Positions 33,271-42,302 of a DNA stretch of 64,000 nucleotides are shown here, piece by piece. The notes below the pieces were generated by a model. It saw only the letters and a program-made list of their open reading frames with translations, ran no database searches and was not told the DNA's origin. The DNA comes from Lachnospiraceae bacterium (lineage in GTDB: Bacteria; Bacillota; Clostridia; Lachnospirales; Lachnospiraceae). Location: positions 1-64,000 of the forward strand of contig CAJTDN010000009.1 in NCBI GenBank assembly GCA_910574865.1. Reading direction: 5' to 3'. A program made the position numbers and the translations under genes. How positions within the stretch are numbered: the first letter of the stretch is position 1; each line of letters begins with the position of its first letter.

Positions 33271-33956
33271 GTAATAAGACGAAAATTCAGGAAATGTTGT
33301 TTGAATTACAAGATTTGGAATATCGCGCGTTTCATAGCAAGCTGATGCCAACGGTTGATCCGGCCGCGATTATCGGCGTACGTACGCCCGAGCTTCGCAA
33401 GCTTGCAAAGCAGGTGGCGAAGATGCCGGAGGCGAACGCGTTTTTAAAAAGCCTCCCCCATAAATATTATGAGGAAAACAACCTGCATGGTTTTTTGCTG
33501 GAAGAAATCAAGGATTATGACACATGTATTGCCGCGTTGGAGGAATTTCTTCCTTACGTGGACAACTGGGCGACCTGCGACATGATGTCGCCGAAGGTGT
33601 TGAAAAAACATTTGCCGGAACTCTTAAAAGTGATTGAGGGCTGGCTTGCCTCTGGCCGAACCTATACCGTGCGGTTTGGAATCGGCATGCTGATGAGGTT
33701 TTATTTGGATGACGCGTTTGACTTGGCATATCCGGAGATGGTTGCGGCTGTCTGTTCGGAAGAGTATTATGTCAACATGATGCGGGCGTGGTATTTCGCG
33801 ACCGCATTGGCAAAGCAGTACGAAAAGGTTCTCCCGTTTATAGAGAACAAAAGGTTGGACGTATGGACGCACAACAAGGCGATTCAAAAGTCCGTGGAAA
33901 GCAATCGGATTACGAAGGAGCAAAAAGAGTATTTGAAAACACAGAAAGCGCGATGA
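33267..33956 (+). CDS. AlkD-like DNA alkylation repair protein
   Basis: The 229-residue helical HEAT-like-repeat protein has IIGVRTPELRKLAKQVAK, LPHKYYEENNLHGFLLEEI, LPYVDNWATCDMMSPKVLKK and WYFATALAKQYEKVLP, matching the DNA alkylation repair (DNA-7-methylguanine glycosylase-like) family. Many homologues in Clostridia have not been tested for activity. The start overlaps ispD (ATGA), implying coupling. Confidence 0.88.
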   Translation: MSNKTKIQEMLFELQDLEYRAFHSKLMPTVDPAAIIGVRTPELRKLAKQVAKMPEANAFLKSLPHKYYEENNLHGFLLEEIKDYDTCIAALEEFLPYVDNWATCDMMSPKVLKKHLPELLKVIEGWLASGRTYTVRFGIGMLMRFYLDDAFDLAYPEMVAAVCSEEYYVNMMRAWYFATALAKQYEKVLPFIENKRLDVWTHNKAIQKSVESNRITKEQKEYLKTQKAR

Positions 33957-34072
33957 ACACGCATGCGCGGTGAAGCGGCCGTGAATCACGTATGTGGCAG
34001 AGTGGATATGAAAGCAAAGTGAATATTGAAAAAAGACGGACGGAAGTCATTTGTGACGGCAGGGAGGTGCCT

Positions 34073-35104
34073 ATGAAACTGGACCGGAGAGTGAGAAAGA
34101 CATTGATGCTTGCGACAAAAATCTGCGTGGGGAGTTCGCTTTCCATATATATTGCGAATTATTTGCAACTTGACTTTGCCACGTCCGCCGGGACGATTAC
34201 GCTGCTTACGTTACTTACGACGAAGTGGGAAACGATGCGTCTTTCCTTGTACCGGCTGCTCACGTTCGTGGTGACGGTATTGATTGCGTGGATTACGTTC
34301 ACGCATTGTTCGAGTGAATGGATTGCTTATGGTATTTTTATTTTCTGTATTGTCTTAATCAGTTATTTCTTCGGGTGGAAGGCCACCGTTTCGGTCAACG
34401 CGGTCATTGGGACTCATTTTCTTAGCACGTTGGAATTCGATGGGCGGTTCATCATAAACGAGTTTTTGCTGGTGCTGATTGGAATCACGATGGCGATTAT
34501 TCTGAATTTGTTCAATAATAACCGTGGACATCGGAGGGAAATCATTGCCAACATGCGCTATACCGAAGAACGGCTTCAGGAAATCCTGGGCGGAATCGCC
34601 ATGTATTTGCATAATCAAGAGATGGAGCAGAGCGTGTGGGCGGAAATTGTCGCCTTGGAGGCGAAGGTGCTGACGTTTTCCGAGGGGGCCTACGAGTATC
34701 AGGAAAACACGTTTCACTCGCATCCCCAATATTATATTGATTATTTTGAGATGCGTAAGTCGCAATGCTCGGTCTTGCACAGCCTGCACTACGAGCTTCG
34801 TCGGATGCGCTCGATGCCGAAGCAGGCCGAGGTGGTGGCCGATTATATTTTGTATTTGAAGAAATACGTCGTCGAGGTCAATCGGCCGGAAAAGCAGATG
34901 CAGAGGCTGAAAGAAATATTTGAATGGATGGAGCGGGAGCCGTTGCCCGCCACGCGGGAGGAGTTCGAGAGCCGGGCGATGCTCTACCACGTGCTGATGG
35001 ATCTTGAGGAATTCTTGAAATGCAAGGTGCGGTTCGTGAACGGCCTGGATGAATTCCAGAAAAAACATTATTGGAAGGATGAGGAAAAAGAGGCGGCTGA
35101 ATGA
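34073..35104 (+). CDS. Aromatic acid exporter / FUSC-family membrane protein
   Basis: The 343-residue protein has four to six N-terminal helices (TLMLATKICVGSSLSIYIANYL, LTFVVTVLIAWITF, AYGIFIFCIVLISYFFGW, EFLLVLIGITMAIILNLF), then a cytoplasmic helical domain of about 190 residues (residues 150-343). This matches the ArAE_1/DUF939 type of Gram-positive proteins. The transported compound is unknown. GGGAGGTG lies 6 bases before ATG 34073; upstream in-frame codons have no site. Confidence 0.85.
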   Translation: MKLDRRVRKTLMLATKICVGSSLSIYIANYLQLDFATSAGTITLLTLLTTKWETMRLSLYRLLTFVVTVLIAWITFTHCSSEWIAYGIFIFCIVLISYFFGWKATVSVNAVIGTHFLSTLEFDGRFIINEFLLVLIGITMAIILNLFNNNRGHRREIIANMRYTEERLQEILGGIAMYLHNQEMEQSVWAEIVALEAKVLTFSEGAYEYQENTFHSHPQYYIDYFEMRKSQCSVLHSLHYELRRMRSMPKQAEVVADYILYLKKYVVEVNRPEKQMQRLKEIFEWMEREPLPATREEFESRAMLYHVLMDLEEFLKCKVRFVNGLDEFQKKHYWKDEEKEAAE

Positions 35105-35105
35105 A

Positions 35106-35121
35106 GGGGGCGTATGCCCCC
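35106..35121. terminator. GC-rich hairpin between convergent genes
   Basis: gggggc-gtat-gccccc directly after the exporter stop, between it and the convergent methyltransferase gene. It has no T run on either strand, so the terminator function is uncertain. Confidence 0.4.
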
Positions 35122-35204
35122 TCATGTATTATATTTGATTTCTGCAAGCAATGATTGAAGCAGGATGCGGATTTGACGCAAAGAAGTTCACCTTTGGAAA
35201 TACT

Positions 35205-36158
35205 TCATCTTTGCCAACGCCCGGACGCCCCGCAGGGGAGTACGAGGCCGCTTTTTGTGACGGGCAGGCCAATTTCCTGCGACTCCGCATGTCCGCCGAA
35301 CTCCTTTAATTCGGTCGCCATCATGTATGTGAGAACCGCGGGCGCAAGCCCGGTCGTGTAGGAGTTGACCAGGAAGAAGAGCGCGTCCCTGGACAATATT
35401 TGCGTGCACAGCTTTATCAAGGGGTGGATCATGTCCTCGATTTTCCAAACCTCGCCCTTGGGGCCGCGCCCGTAGGAAGGTGGATCCATGATGATGGCGT
35501 CGTATGTGTTGCCTCGGCGGATTTCCCGTTCGACAAATTTGACGCAGTCGTCCACGAGCCAGCGAATCGGCGCGTCTTTTAAGCCGGAAGAAACCGCGTT
35601 TTCCTTGGCCCAGCCAACCATTCCCTTCGAAGCGTCCACGTGCGTGACCTGCGCCCCGGCGGCGGCCGCGGCCAGCGTGGCGCCACCGGTATAGGCGAAG
35701 AGGTTCAAGACCTTTATCGGGCGGTTGGCCTTGCGGATAAGCCGCGAAAACCAATCCCAGTTGGCGGCCTGTTCGGGAAAAAGCCCGGTATGCTTGAAAC
35801 TGAACGGTTTTAAGTTGAACGTCAACTGCAACAAGGCTTCCTTTGAGCAATCGGCATCGCCGCGCCCAGGGCCGCTATCGCCACTGGCGTGCGCTTGGCT
35901 GCCGGGTGATTCGTCGAACTCTTTATAATAGGTAATCTGCCACTGTTCGGGCAAATTAAAAAACTCCCATTCCCCGCCGCCTTTTTTACTGCGATGATAG
36001 TGGGCGTTTGGGCGCTTCCAGCCGGAATCTGACTTGGGCGTGTTCCAGATGACCTGCGGGTCGGGACGCACGAGGATATATTTTCCCCAGCGTTCCAGCT
36101 TTTCCCCGCCCGAGCAGTCAAGTACTTCGTAATCGTTCCAATTATTCGCAATCCACAT
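35205..36158 (-). CDS. Class I SAM-dependent rRNA-type methyltransferase (RlmI-like fold)
   Basis: The 317-residue protein has a Rossmann-type SAM site VLNLFAYTGGATLAAAAAGA, then VTHVDASKGMVGWAKENA, and the catalytic-type motif DAIIMDPPSYGRGPKGE. The N-terminal part (WKRPNAHYHRSKKGGGEWEFF) is the substrate-side domain seen in this family. A Ser/Gly/Asp-rich insert (DESPGSQAHASGDSGPGRGD) interrupts the region between QITYYKEF and LQLTFNLKPF. GGAG lies 8 bases before ATG 36158 on the minus strand. Confidence 0.85.
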   Translation of the reverse strand: MWIANNWNDYEVLDCSGGEKLERWGKYILVRPDPQVIWNTPKSDSGWKRPNAHYHRSKKGGGEWEFFNLPEQWQITYYKEFDESPGSQAHASGDSGPGRGDADCSKEALLQLTFNLKPFSFKHTGLFPEQAANWDWFSRLIRKANRPIKVLNLFAYTGGATLAAAAAGAQVTHVDASKGMVGWAKENAVSSGLKDAPIRWLVDDCVKFVEREIRRGNTYDAIIMDPPSYGRGPKGEVWKIEDMIHPLIKLCTQILSRDALFFLVNSYTTGLAPAVLTYMMATELKEFGGHAESQEIGLPVTKSGLVLPCGASGRWQR

Positions 36159-36380
36159 GATGAAACTCCAATCGTTTGATGTTGGGGTCAAAAGGCATTT
36201 TAACTCCATGATACCACGGATTACTTCGCACTACGTGCTCCCGCCGTCTCCGCTACGGTCGCACGAAGCGAGCGTCCACTGGACGTTCGGTGTCCTAAAA
36301 CACCTCAAATCCGCTCATTTTTCATCTATCTTCTCACAAAAAGGAACGATTTTCAACTCTTTTTTACATAAAAGTTCGTT

Positions 36381-37148
36381 TCAGTCGGATTCTTTCTGAC
36401 TCAAGAACGCCTCCGCGTTGGTACATTTGATGATTTCATCATGGGACGCAATCTTGTCAAAAATGCGTTCATAAGTGTCCCGCAAGCCTTTTAATGACTG
36501 AAAGTCGAATTCATAACCATGTCCCCACATATAGAAAAGCATGTCGCCGTCCGTGGGGTCGGTCGTGATGAACTGATCCACCAGTCGTTCTATGTCGTCG
36601 TCGATATGCCAGCAAGTGGGTTTGAAATTCAACGGATTGTCCGGGAATGCAAAATTGCGTTTCGCCTTCTCACTTGTGACGCCTCGGGCATATAAAAAAC
36701 TATTTTCTTTTAGAAATGCTTCTACGTTGCCGTTGGTTCTGCCGAACGGGAAGGCATGCCCCGCGACGGGGATGTCCGTAAATTTCTGCAAAGCCTCCTT
36801 GTCCTGCAAAAGCTCCATACGCAGTTCTTCGGGAGATAGCTTGCTTAAATTTGCATGGGTGACGCCATGGGTGGCAAGCTCCATGCCCTCATAAACCTGG
36901 CGGATTTCGTCGGCGGGAATGCGGTCTGCGTCGGCAAATTTGCCGAAAATAGGTTTCTTGGCATCCTTCGGGGCGTTGGAGAAGCCATACTTATTCATGT
37001 ACTTGATATAAGCTTTTTGGCCAAACAGGCCGGAGTTCAAATTAAAAGTTCCCTTGATGCCGTATTTGCGCATCATTTTCAAAGTCAACTTGTCCTGCTC
37101 CAGGCCGTCGTCAAAGGAAAGCGTAAAAAATTTTTTATACTGTGTCAT
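36381..37148 (-). CDS. Polysaccharide deacetylase (NodB-type, carbohydrate esterase 4)
   Basis: The 255-residue protein has TLSFDDGLEQD (motif 1, residues 9-19), THGVTHANLS with the HxxxH metal motif, a FPFGRTNG segment, and FYMWGHGYEFD near the C-terminus. There is no signal peptide, so it is either cytosolic or acts on small sugars. GGAGG lies 8 bases before ATG 37148. It neighbours an AraC regulator and a sugar-binding lipoprotein. A remnant of a related deacetylase lies at 500-897. Confidence 0.9.
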   Translation of the reverse strand: MTQYKKFFTLSFDDGLEQDKLTLKMMRKYGIKGTFNLNSGLFGQKAYIKYMNKYGFSNAPKDAKKPIFGKFADADRIPADEIRQVYEGMELATHGVTHANLSKLSPEELRMELLQDKEALQKFTDIPVAGHAFPFGRTNGNVEAFLKENSFLYARGVTSEKAKRNFAFPDNPLNFKPTCWHIDDDIERLVDQFITTDPTDGDMLFYMWGHGYEFDFQSLKGLRDTYERIFDKIASHDEIIKCTNAEAFLSQKESD

Positions 37149-37310
37149 GATGAAATCCTCCCTGAATATAGTCATTATTTGTAAAAAGAATCGTAACGCA
37201 CCAGGTTCGATAGTGCCTTAGTATCATTTATATAATGGAAAGAAAGAATATAAAATGACAAAATAAATCTAATGATTCATATTTTGTATCAAATTCGGAC
37301 ATGTTGCGTT

Positions 37311-38414
37311 TTACGACCTATCCCCAAGATTCCGGACGCGGTATTGCCGTGGCGTTTCCCCGTAGGCCTCCTCAAAGGCGCGATAAAAGGAAGTGCGATT
37401 CGTATATCCCAGTTCGACGATGATGTCGCTGATGGACGCGTCGGAATGGAGCAGCATCCATGCGGCCCGTTTCATGGAAATGGTCGAGGCGTATTGGGTG
37501 ATGCTCATGCCCGTGTACTTGTTCACGATTCGGTTTAAGTAGCTGCCGGAATAATTCAGCGCCAGGGAAAGCCCCTCGCGGCTTACGCGTCCGTTATGCT
37601 GTTCCAGGAAAAGGGATATCCGTGAGAACAATTGCCCCTCCGCCTCGCTGCCAAGTTCGAGGGGGACGGTGGTATAAAGTTGCTTGTTGCTCAAATGGGT
37701 GAAAATGCGGCAAACGAAATGCTTGAAAAGAAAAGAGCAGCCGGGGGACGGGGAAAGGATACATTGTGTCAGCGCGTCAAAAAGAGGACGGAGGATGTCG
37801 CCTTCGTCGCCTGGACGTTTTTTGGGAATGAAATCAATATAGTTCTTCTTCTCTTTATATTCGCCACTAAGTTCCGTTTCGAAGAAATGGTACAGTTCTG
37901 ATTGTTCGTCCCACAAATGACGTGTCGCGAAATATCTTTCGTCTTCCAAAACCAATTCCCGGAAGAATGTCTCTGAAAAGAAGATGCAGACGGTGTTGAA
38001 GTCGGAGACGTACTCTTCATTATGGCGCACGTTTCGATTGAGGAGGAAACAACTGCCACTCGAGTACTTGTGACGCTTGGATTCGACCCGTTGGAACAAT
38101 TCCCCTTCGCGGACGTAGACCAGTTTATACGTGTTCTGACGGTGTTCTTCACGGTCGCGTACAAAGCGTATGAAGTCAGTCTGGTCAAAATCATAGCGAG
38201 CATAGTAATCAGGCGAAATGTGGGTGAGTTGATAGGGCGTGTCCAAACCACGCGTATAGGAAATGAAAACCACGAGAAAAGGGACGCTTACGTTTCGCAG
38301 GTTCTTTTGGTCAAACGCCGCCGCCGCTTTTTGTTCCGGTTGTAATTCGCCGGTAGGAAGGGACATGTCCCCCTCAATGACTTTGCCGCCGGTTTTTATG
38401 ATGAAATAGCCCAT
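37311..38414 (-). CDS. AraC-family transcriptional regulator
   Basis: The 367-residue protein has an AraC-type cupin-like sensing part (YKLVYVREGELFQRVESKRHKYSSGSCFLLNRNVRH) and a C-terminal double helix-turn-helix (about residues 260-360: SLALNYSGSYLNRIVNKYTGMSITQYASTISMKRAAWML, then SDIIVELGYTNRTSFYRAFEEAYGETPRQYR). GGAGG lies 9 bases before ATG 38414. It is divergent from the SGNH/solute-binding-protein operon and probably controls it in response to a sugar. Confidence 0.93.
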   Translation of the reverse strand: MGYFIIKTGGKVIEGDMSLPTGELQPEQKAAAAFDQKNLRNVSVPFLVVFISYTRGLDTPYQLTHISPDYYARYDFDQTDFIRFVRDREEHRQNTYKLVYVREGELFQRVESKRHKYSSGSCFLLNRNVRHNEEYVSDFNTVCIFFSETFFRELVLEDERYFATRHLWDEQSELYHFFETELSGEYKEKKNYIDFIPKKRPGDEGDILRPLFDALTQCILSPSPGCSFLFKHFVCRIFTHLSNKQLYTTVPLELGSEAEGQLFSRISLFLEQHNGRVSREGLSLALNYSGSYLNRIVNKYTGMSITQYASTISMKRAAWMLLHSDASISDIIVELGYTNRTSFYRAFEEAYGETPRQYRVRNLGDRS

Positions 38415-38644
38415 GCCGACATACCTCCATGTGTACGATTCACGGGCGGGGCGCCTCGAAAAATTCCCGGTTTTCCTTGGTCGCCCTATATGCCAAATGT
38501 AAAAAGAGACACTGCCTTCTGTACACCGACGCTACACTAGAACAAGACAAGCGGCATCTATTTCTTTACATACTTGGATTTGCCCTTTGGCAATATTGTA
38601 TCACATTTGATATAAAATACAAGGGGAAAAGTACATTTGCAACA

Positions 38645-38673
38645 TTTTGTATTCTGTTGGGGTCTGGTATAAT
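38645..38673 (+). promoter_or_regulatory. Promoter of the SGNH / solute-binding-protein operon
   Basis: Weak TTTTGT (38645-38650), a 17-base spacer ending TG-G, then a perfect TATAAT (38668-38673). The weak -35 with extended -10 is typical of an activator-dependent promoter. The 320-base interval 38415-38737 holds no gene. Confidence 0.65.
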
Positions 38674-38737
38674 TTGAATCATGTTATAAAAATACAGATA
38701 TGAGAAAGGAAAATAAAGGGATGAAAAAAGGAGAAAA

Positions 38738-39337
38738 ATGGAAACCATCACCCAGATGTCTAAGTGGACGAAGCCGCTGGCGGACATGCTTCGGATGGCG
38801 GGGGCTGGTATCGTGGTGATTAACAAGGGGATTGGCGGAAATCAATTACTGTCGGATCCCGAGGGGAAATGGACGGCGATGTTTGGACGTGCCGGCGTAA
38901 AGAGATTCGAGGAGGATGTCGTGGAGGTGGCGGGGGCGTCGGATTTGATAATTGCCATGGGCGTCAATGATTTCAACGCAATCAAGGACGAGGCCGGCGC
39001 GCGTGGCAAAGCGGAGGCAATCATGGGCGCGTACCAGGATTTCGCGTCCCGCGCCCGGGACATGGGGATGAAAGTCTATGTTGCCACGGTCACGCCTTCG
39101 TTTGGCTGCAAGGGGTACCAGGCACTTGCCGAGCCAGAACGGCGGAAACTTAATGACATGGTGCGGGAAAGCAAAGTGTTTGATGGGGTTCTGGATTTCG
39201 ACGCGGCGGTGCGTGACCCGGATGACCCGCGCATCATGAAGGAATATTGTGATTCGGGTGACCACGTGCATCCGGGAAGTGTGGGCGGAATAAAAATGGC
39301 AAGGACGGCATACAAAGTGCTTTCCGTTCATTTTTAA
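38738..39337 (+). CDS. SGNH/GDSL hydrolase-like protein lacking the nucleophile block
   Basis: The 199-residue protein has SGNH block II (NKGIGGNQL), block III (IIAMGVNDFNA) and block V (SGDHVHPG with Asp and His). Intact relatives begin with GDSIT, where the Ser is the nucleophile. Here the protein starts METITQMSKW, aligning ITQMSKW with the residues after GDS, so Asp-Ser is replaced by Glu-Thr and the upstream part is missing. AAGGAG lies only 4 bases before ATG 38738. It may be a decayed or non-catalytic form, and is co-transcribed with the downstream lipoprotein. Confidence 0.75.
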   Translation: METITQMSKWTKPLADMLRMAGAGIVVINKGIGGNQLLSDPEGKWTAMFGRAGVKRFEEDVVEVAGASDLIIAMGVNDFNAIKDEAGARGKAEAIMGAYQDFASRARDMGMKVYVATVTPSFGCKGYQALAEPERRKLNDMVRESKVFDGVLDFDAAVRDPDDPRIMKEYCDSGDHVHPGSVGGIKMARTAYKVLSVHF

Positions 39338-39382
39338 AGAAAATAAAAGTCAAAAAGATATGAAAAAACGAGGAGGAAAAAC

Positions 39383-41365
39383 ATGAAAAGCAAAGTGGTG
39401 AAACGGATTTTGGCGGCAGGAATGGTGGCGGCGATGTCATTGGCCATGCTTGCGGGCTGCGGCGACAAGGGCGCGTCCAAGGACACGGGCGACAAGGGGG
39501 GCGGCGCAAAAACCGTCGAGGACGAGTTCGCCGGCAAGAGCGCGGATTTTGGCTGGTGGATTGTCAAGATTGACAATAACGGGGAATATTACGAGACGTA
39601 CGAGCAAAGTCCGGTCGTGCAGTACGTCAACCAGCAGTACTGGAATACCAAGGATGGCGGCATCGGCACGAAGGAGACGGGAAGACAGTTGAATCTTTCC
39701 TATATGGTGCCGATTAGCGGCTCCGAACTGGAAAATTTCAACACGATGATTGGAACCGGCGAATATCCCGAGATTGTAGATTTGGCATATTCCATCGAAA
39801 GTCCCCATGCCTTGTATGGGAACGGTGTTCTGATGGATATCACCGAGTATGTGGAAAGATATATGCCGAACTACATGGCGTTTCTGGATGCGAACCCGGA
39901 GCTCAAGCCGTTGGTGCAGGTGGCTGATGATGACGGGAGTGTCCGCTATTACGCGCTTTATTCGTTCGCTGACGGCGCGCAGGATCCCTGGGAGGGGACG
40001 TGCTACCGCCGCGACCTGGTCGTGAAATATGCCACGCCCACCGAGTACGTGTGGGACTGGGAGAGCGAGTATGTAAAAGAAAACGGCCATCCGGCGGTGA
40101 CCCCGCTTGACAAGGCGATGGAGGAAGAGAACCTGGAAGGCTGGAAGAAAAACGACGTGACCGAGTTTGAGGCAAGTGAGGGGACGGATCCGGCGAACGA
40201 TTATACGGATAATGTCATTTTCCCGAGCGGAACCTCCGACCCGATTACAATCAGTGACTGGGAATGGATGTTCGAGGCGTTTGACAAGGCATTTGCAGAA
40301 AGAGGCTGGGCAGAGGATGTCGGGGCATATGGATTTTCCATCATGTATACCGGGACGAGCGGACTGGGGGACATCACGTCTTCCTTTGGCGGCGGAACCG
40401 GGGGGACTTATTTGAAAGACGGCGTGGTGTACTTTGACGGTACGTCTGATAATTTCAAGGCCTATGTGGAATGTATGCGGACGTGGTATGAAAAGGGATG
40501 GTTGGATTCGAATTTTTATACCCGTGCCAGTGACATGTTTTACCAGATAGACACGGCCGGTGTCAACCAGGGAAAAGTGGGGATGTGGTGCGGTCTTTCA
40601 AGCACCCTGGGGTCGGCAATTCGTGTTTCTTGCCAGGATCCGTCTGACCAGAAGGACGCGTACGTGATGGGGGCGGCTCTTCCGATTAACGACGTGTACG
40701 GAGGCGTGGAGCAGATGTACAAGGAGCCGGATTCCTTATACCAGGGAAGCAGGAAGGGGTCTGCCGTGGGCATCACGAACAAGGCGGAGGATAAAGATTT
40801 AGCCACTTTGTTTACCTTCCTGGATTGGACGTACACGGAAGAAGGGGCCAAGGCGCTTCGAATCGGCCTGAACGCGGAGCAATATGCCAATGTCGAGCTT
40901 GATCCGGACTTGTACGAGGCATATGATATTGAGACGGCCTACACGGAATCCGTGGATGAGGAGGGAAAAACGGTGATTTCCACGACGTTTAGCAGTTCCG
41001 ACACGATTTCGATTGCCATCATGGGACAACGGATGGCGGTCGGGCTCGTCATGACGGGAAATAACGGCGGGTACACGATTGACAAGGGGCTTCCGATGGT
41101 GAACGCGAAGGCGAAGGCGCAGTGGGCAAAATTCCTGAATACGGGAAACATCACGGACTATATGGACTTGTTAAACCCGGAGGAAGCGGAACAATATAAC
41201 AAAAGCGCTTTGGCCATTCAGGAATATTCGTCGCAGAACCTGCCGAATGTCATCAAGGGCGAGCTTGGCTGGGAAGAATATGCGAAGGGACTTGAAACGA
41301 TGGATACAGAAACCATGATTTCTTATTTCCAAAAATACGTAGATTTGGCAAACGCGGCCAAATGA
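39383..41365 (+). CDS. Extracellular solute-binding lipoprotein (ABC sugar uptake)
   Basis: The 660-residue protein has a lipoprotein signal peptide (MKSKVVKRILAAGMVAAMSLAMLAGCGDKG, Cys near 26) and a long periplasmic-binding-protein fold of the LplA type, binding probably an oligosaccharide at the cell surface. GAGGAGG precedes ATG 39383. No permease or ATPase gene follows: the next gene is the ribosomal operon, so it must share a transporter encoded elsewhere. A fragment of a paralogue survives at 270-515. Confidence 0.92.
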   Translation: MKSKVVKRILAAGMVAAMSLAMLAGCGDKGASKDTGDKGGGAKTVEDEFAGKSADFGWWIVKIDNNGEYYETYEQSPVVQYVNQQYWNTKDGGIGTKETGRQLNLSYMVPISGSELENFNTMIGTGEYPEIVDLAYSIESPHALYGNGVLMDITEYVERYMPNYMAFLDANPELKPLVQVADDDGSVRYYALYSFADGAQDPWEGTCYRRDLVVKYATPTEYVWDWESEYVKENGHPAVTPLDKAMEEENLEGWKKNDVTEFEASEGTDPANDYTDNVIFPSGTSDPITISDWEWMFEAFDKAFAERGWAEDVGAYGFSIMYTGTSGLGDITSSFGGGTGGTYLKDGVVYFDGTSDNFKAYVECMRTWYEKGWLDSNFYTRASDMFYQIDTAGVNQGKVGMWCGLSSTLGSAIRVSCQDPSDQKDAYVMGAALPINDVYGGVEQMYKEPDSLYQGSRKGSAVGITNKAEDKDLATLFTFLDWTYTEEGAKALRIGLNAEQYANVELDPDLYEAYDIETAYTESVDEEGKTVISTTFSSSDTISIAIMGQRMAVGLVMTGNNGGYTIDKGLPMVNAKAKAQWAKFLNTGNITDYMDLLNPEEAEQYNKSALAIQEYSSQNLPNVIKGELGWEEYAKGLETMDTETMISYFQKYVDLANAAK

Positions 41366-41433
41366 TGTTCCAGGGGCGCGGGGCATAAAGCGAGTAGGAA
41401 TACGTGGATAACATGAGGGAAAATGATACCAGG

Positions 41434-41465
41434 GCCTGTCGGCGTGAAGCTGACGGGCTTGTTTT
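41434..41465 (+). terminator. Terminator after the solute-binding protein gene
   Basis: Stem gcctgtc/gacgggc (41434-41440 with 41452-41458, one T-G pair), then ttgtttta. Confidence 0.75.
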
Positions 41466-41528
41466 AGGATTGTATGGAAAAAAATACAATAAAATCGCGA
41501 AAAAGTTGAAAAAAATGAAAAAAACCGC

Positions 41529-41557
41529 TTGCAATAAATGGAAGTATTCGTTATACT
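41529..41557 (+). promoter_or_regulatory. Promoter of the S10 ribosomal protein operon
   Basis: TTGCAA (41529-41534), a 17-base spacer, TATACT (41552-41557). An A-rich stretch (aaaaagttgaaaaaaatgaaaa) directly upstream resembles an UP element. Confidence 0.8.
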
Positions 41558-41563
41558 AGTAAC

Positions 41564-41896
41564 GCTGTGGCATGATAGCTGTGAAGCGTGAGGTTGCTGC
41601 CGAGTGCGATAAGCCGCATGATGGCAGGTTTTCCGTGGAGCGAATGTCAAGTTAGGAAACTGGCGACAAGTCACTGTACGTATCACAACTGATGACCCGT
41701 ACGTGCATCGCGGGCGTAGGACTTCGGCGAGGACGAAGGTTACGCGGCGGGGATGCACCATGCCGGACGCAAGGGCATTTTGCGGATGGCGGCTGCGGGG
41801 AATGGCGTGTGGGTTTCTCACGACACACACGGGAGAGTGTACAGTCACCGCTTGTCGTACTGATGGAAAAAGTACGAAAAGGAGGCGACTTTTTTT
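41564..41896 (+). promoter_or_regulatory. Long 5' leader of rpsJ, candidate ribosomal-protein-responsive RNA
   Basis: About 330 untranslated bases lie between the promoter and rpsJ, with GC-rich and clearly structured sequence (for example cgtacgtgcatcgcgggcgtaggac, cgtgtgggtttctcacgacacacacg). I see no coding gene. In other bacteria S10 operons are controlled through such leaders by L4 or other operon products; this one is not assigned to a known class. Confidence 0.45.
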
Positions 41897-42214
41897 ATGG
41901 CAAGTCAAGTAATGAGAATCACGTTGAAGGCATATGAGCATCAGCTTGTTGATGCGTCTGCCAAGAAAATCATCGAAACTGTAAAGAAGAACGGATCACA
42001 GGTGAGCGGTCCGGTGCCACTTCCGACGAAGAAGGAAGTAGTGACCATCCTGCGGGCGGTACACAAGTACAAGGACTCGAGGGAACAGTTCGAGCAGAGG
42101 ACCCACAAGAGGCTCATTGATATCATCGCGCCAACCCAGAAGACGGTGGATGCACTGTCACGTCTGGAAATGCCGGCCGGCGTGTACATCGATATCAAGA
42201 TGAAGAACAAGTAA
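41897..42214 (+). CDS. rpsJ: 30S ribosomal protein S10
   Basis: The 105-residue S10 has [26 protein letters not shown] and [12 protein letters not shown]. It is part of the 30S head and also acts with NusB in antitermination. It is the first gene of the S10-spc-alpha cluster. AAAGGAGGCG precedes the start. Confidence 0.97.
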   Translation: MASQVMRITLKAYEHQLVDASAKKIIETVKKNGSQVSGPVPLPTKKEVVTILRAVHKYKDSREQFEQRTHKRLIDIIAPTQKTVDALSRLEMPAGVYIDIKMKNK

Positions 42215-42302
42215 GAAGCTTGTCATCAACAATTTATGCAGTATTCCTATCATTTAGGATGAGCGCGGCGCGCTCCGCTGTAAATCACAGGAGGTAATCA
42301 TA

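Noticed and set aside
41692-41937. Short plus-strand frames in the rpsJ leader
   Set aside because: No ribosome binding sites, arginine-rich random composition, and overlap with rpsJ; the region is better explained as untranslated RNA.
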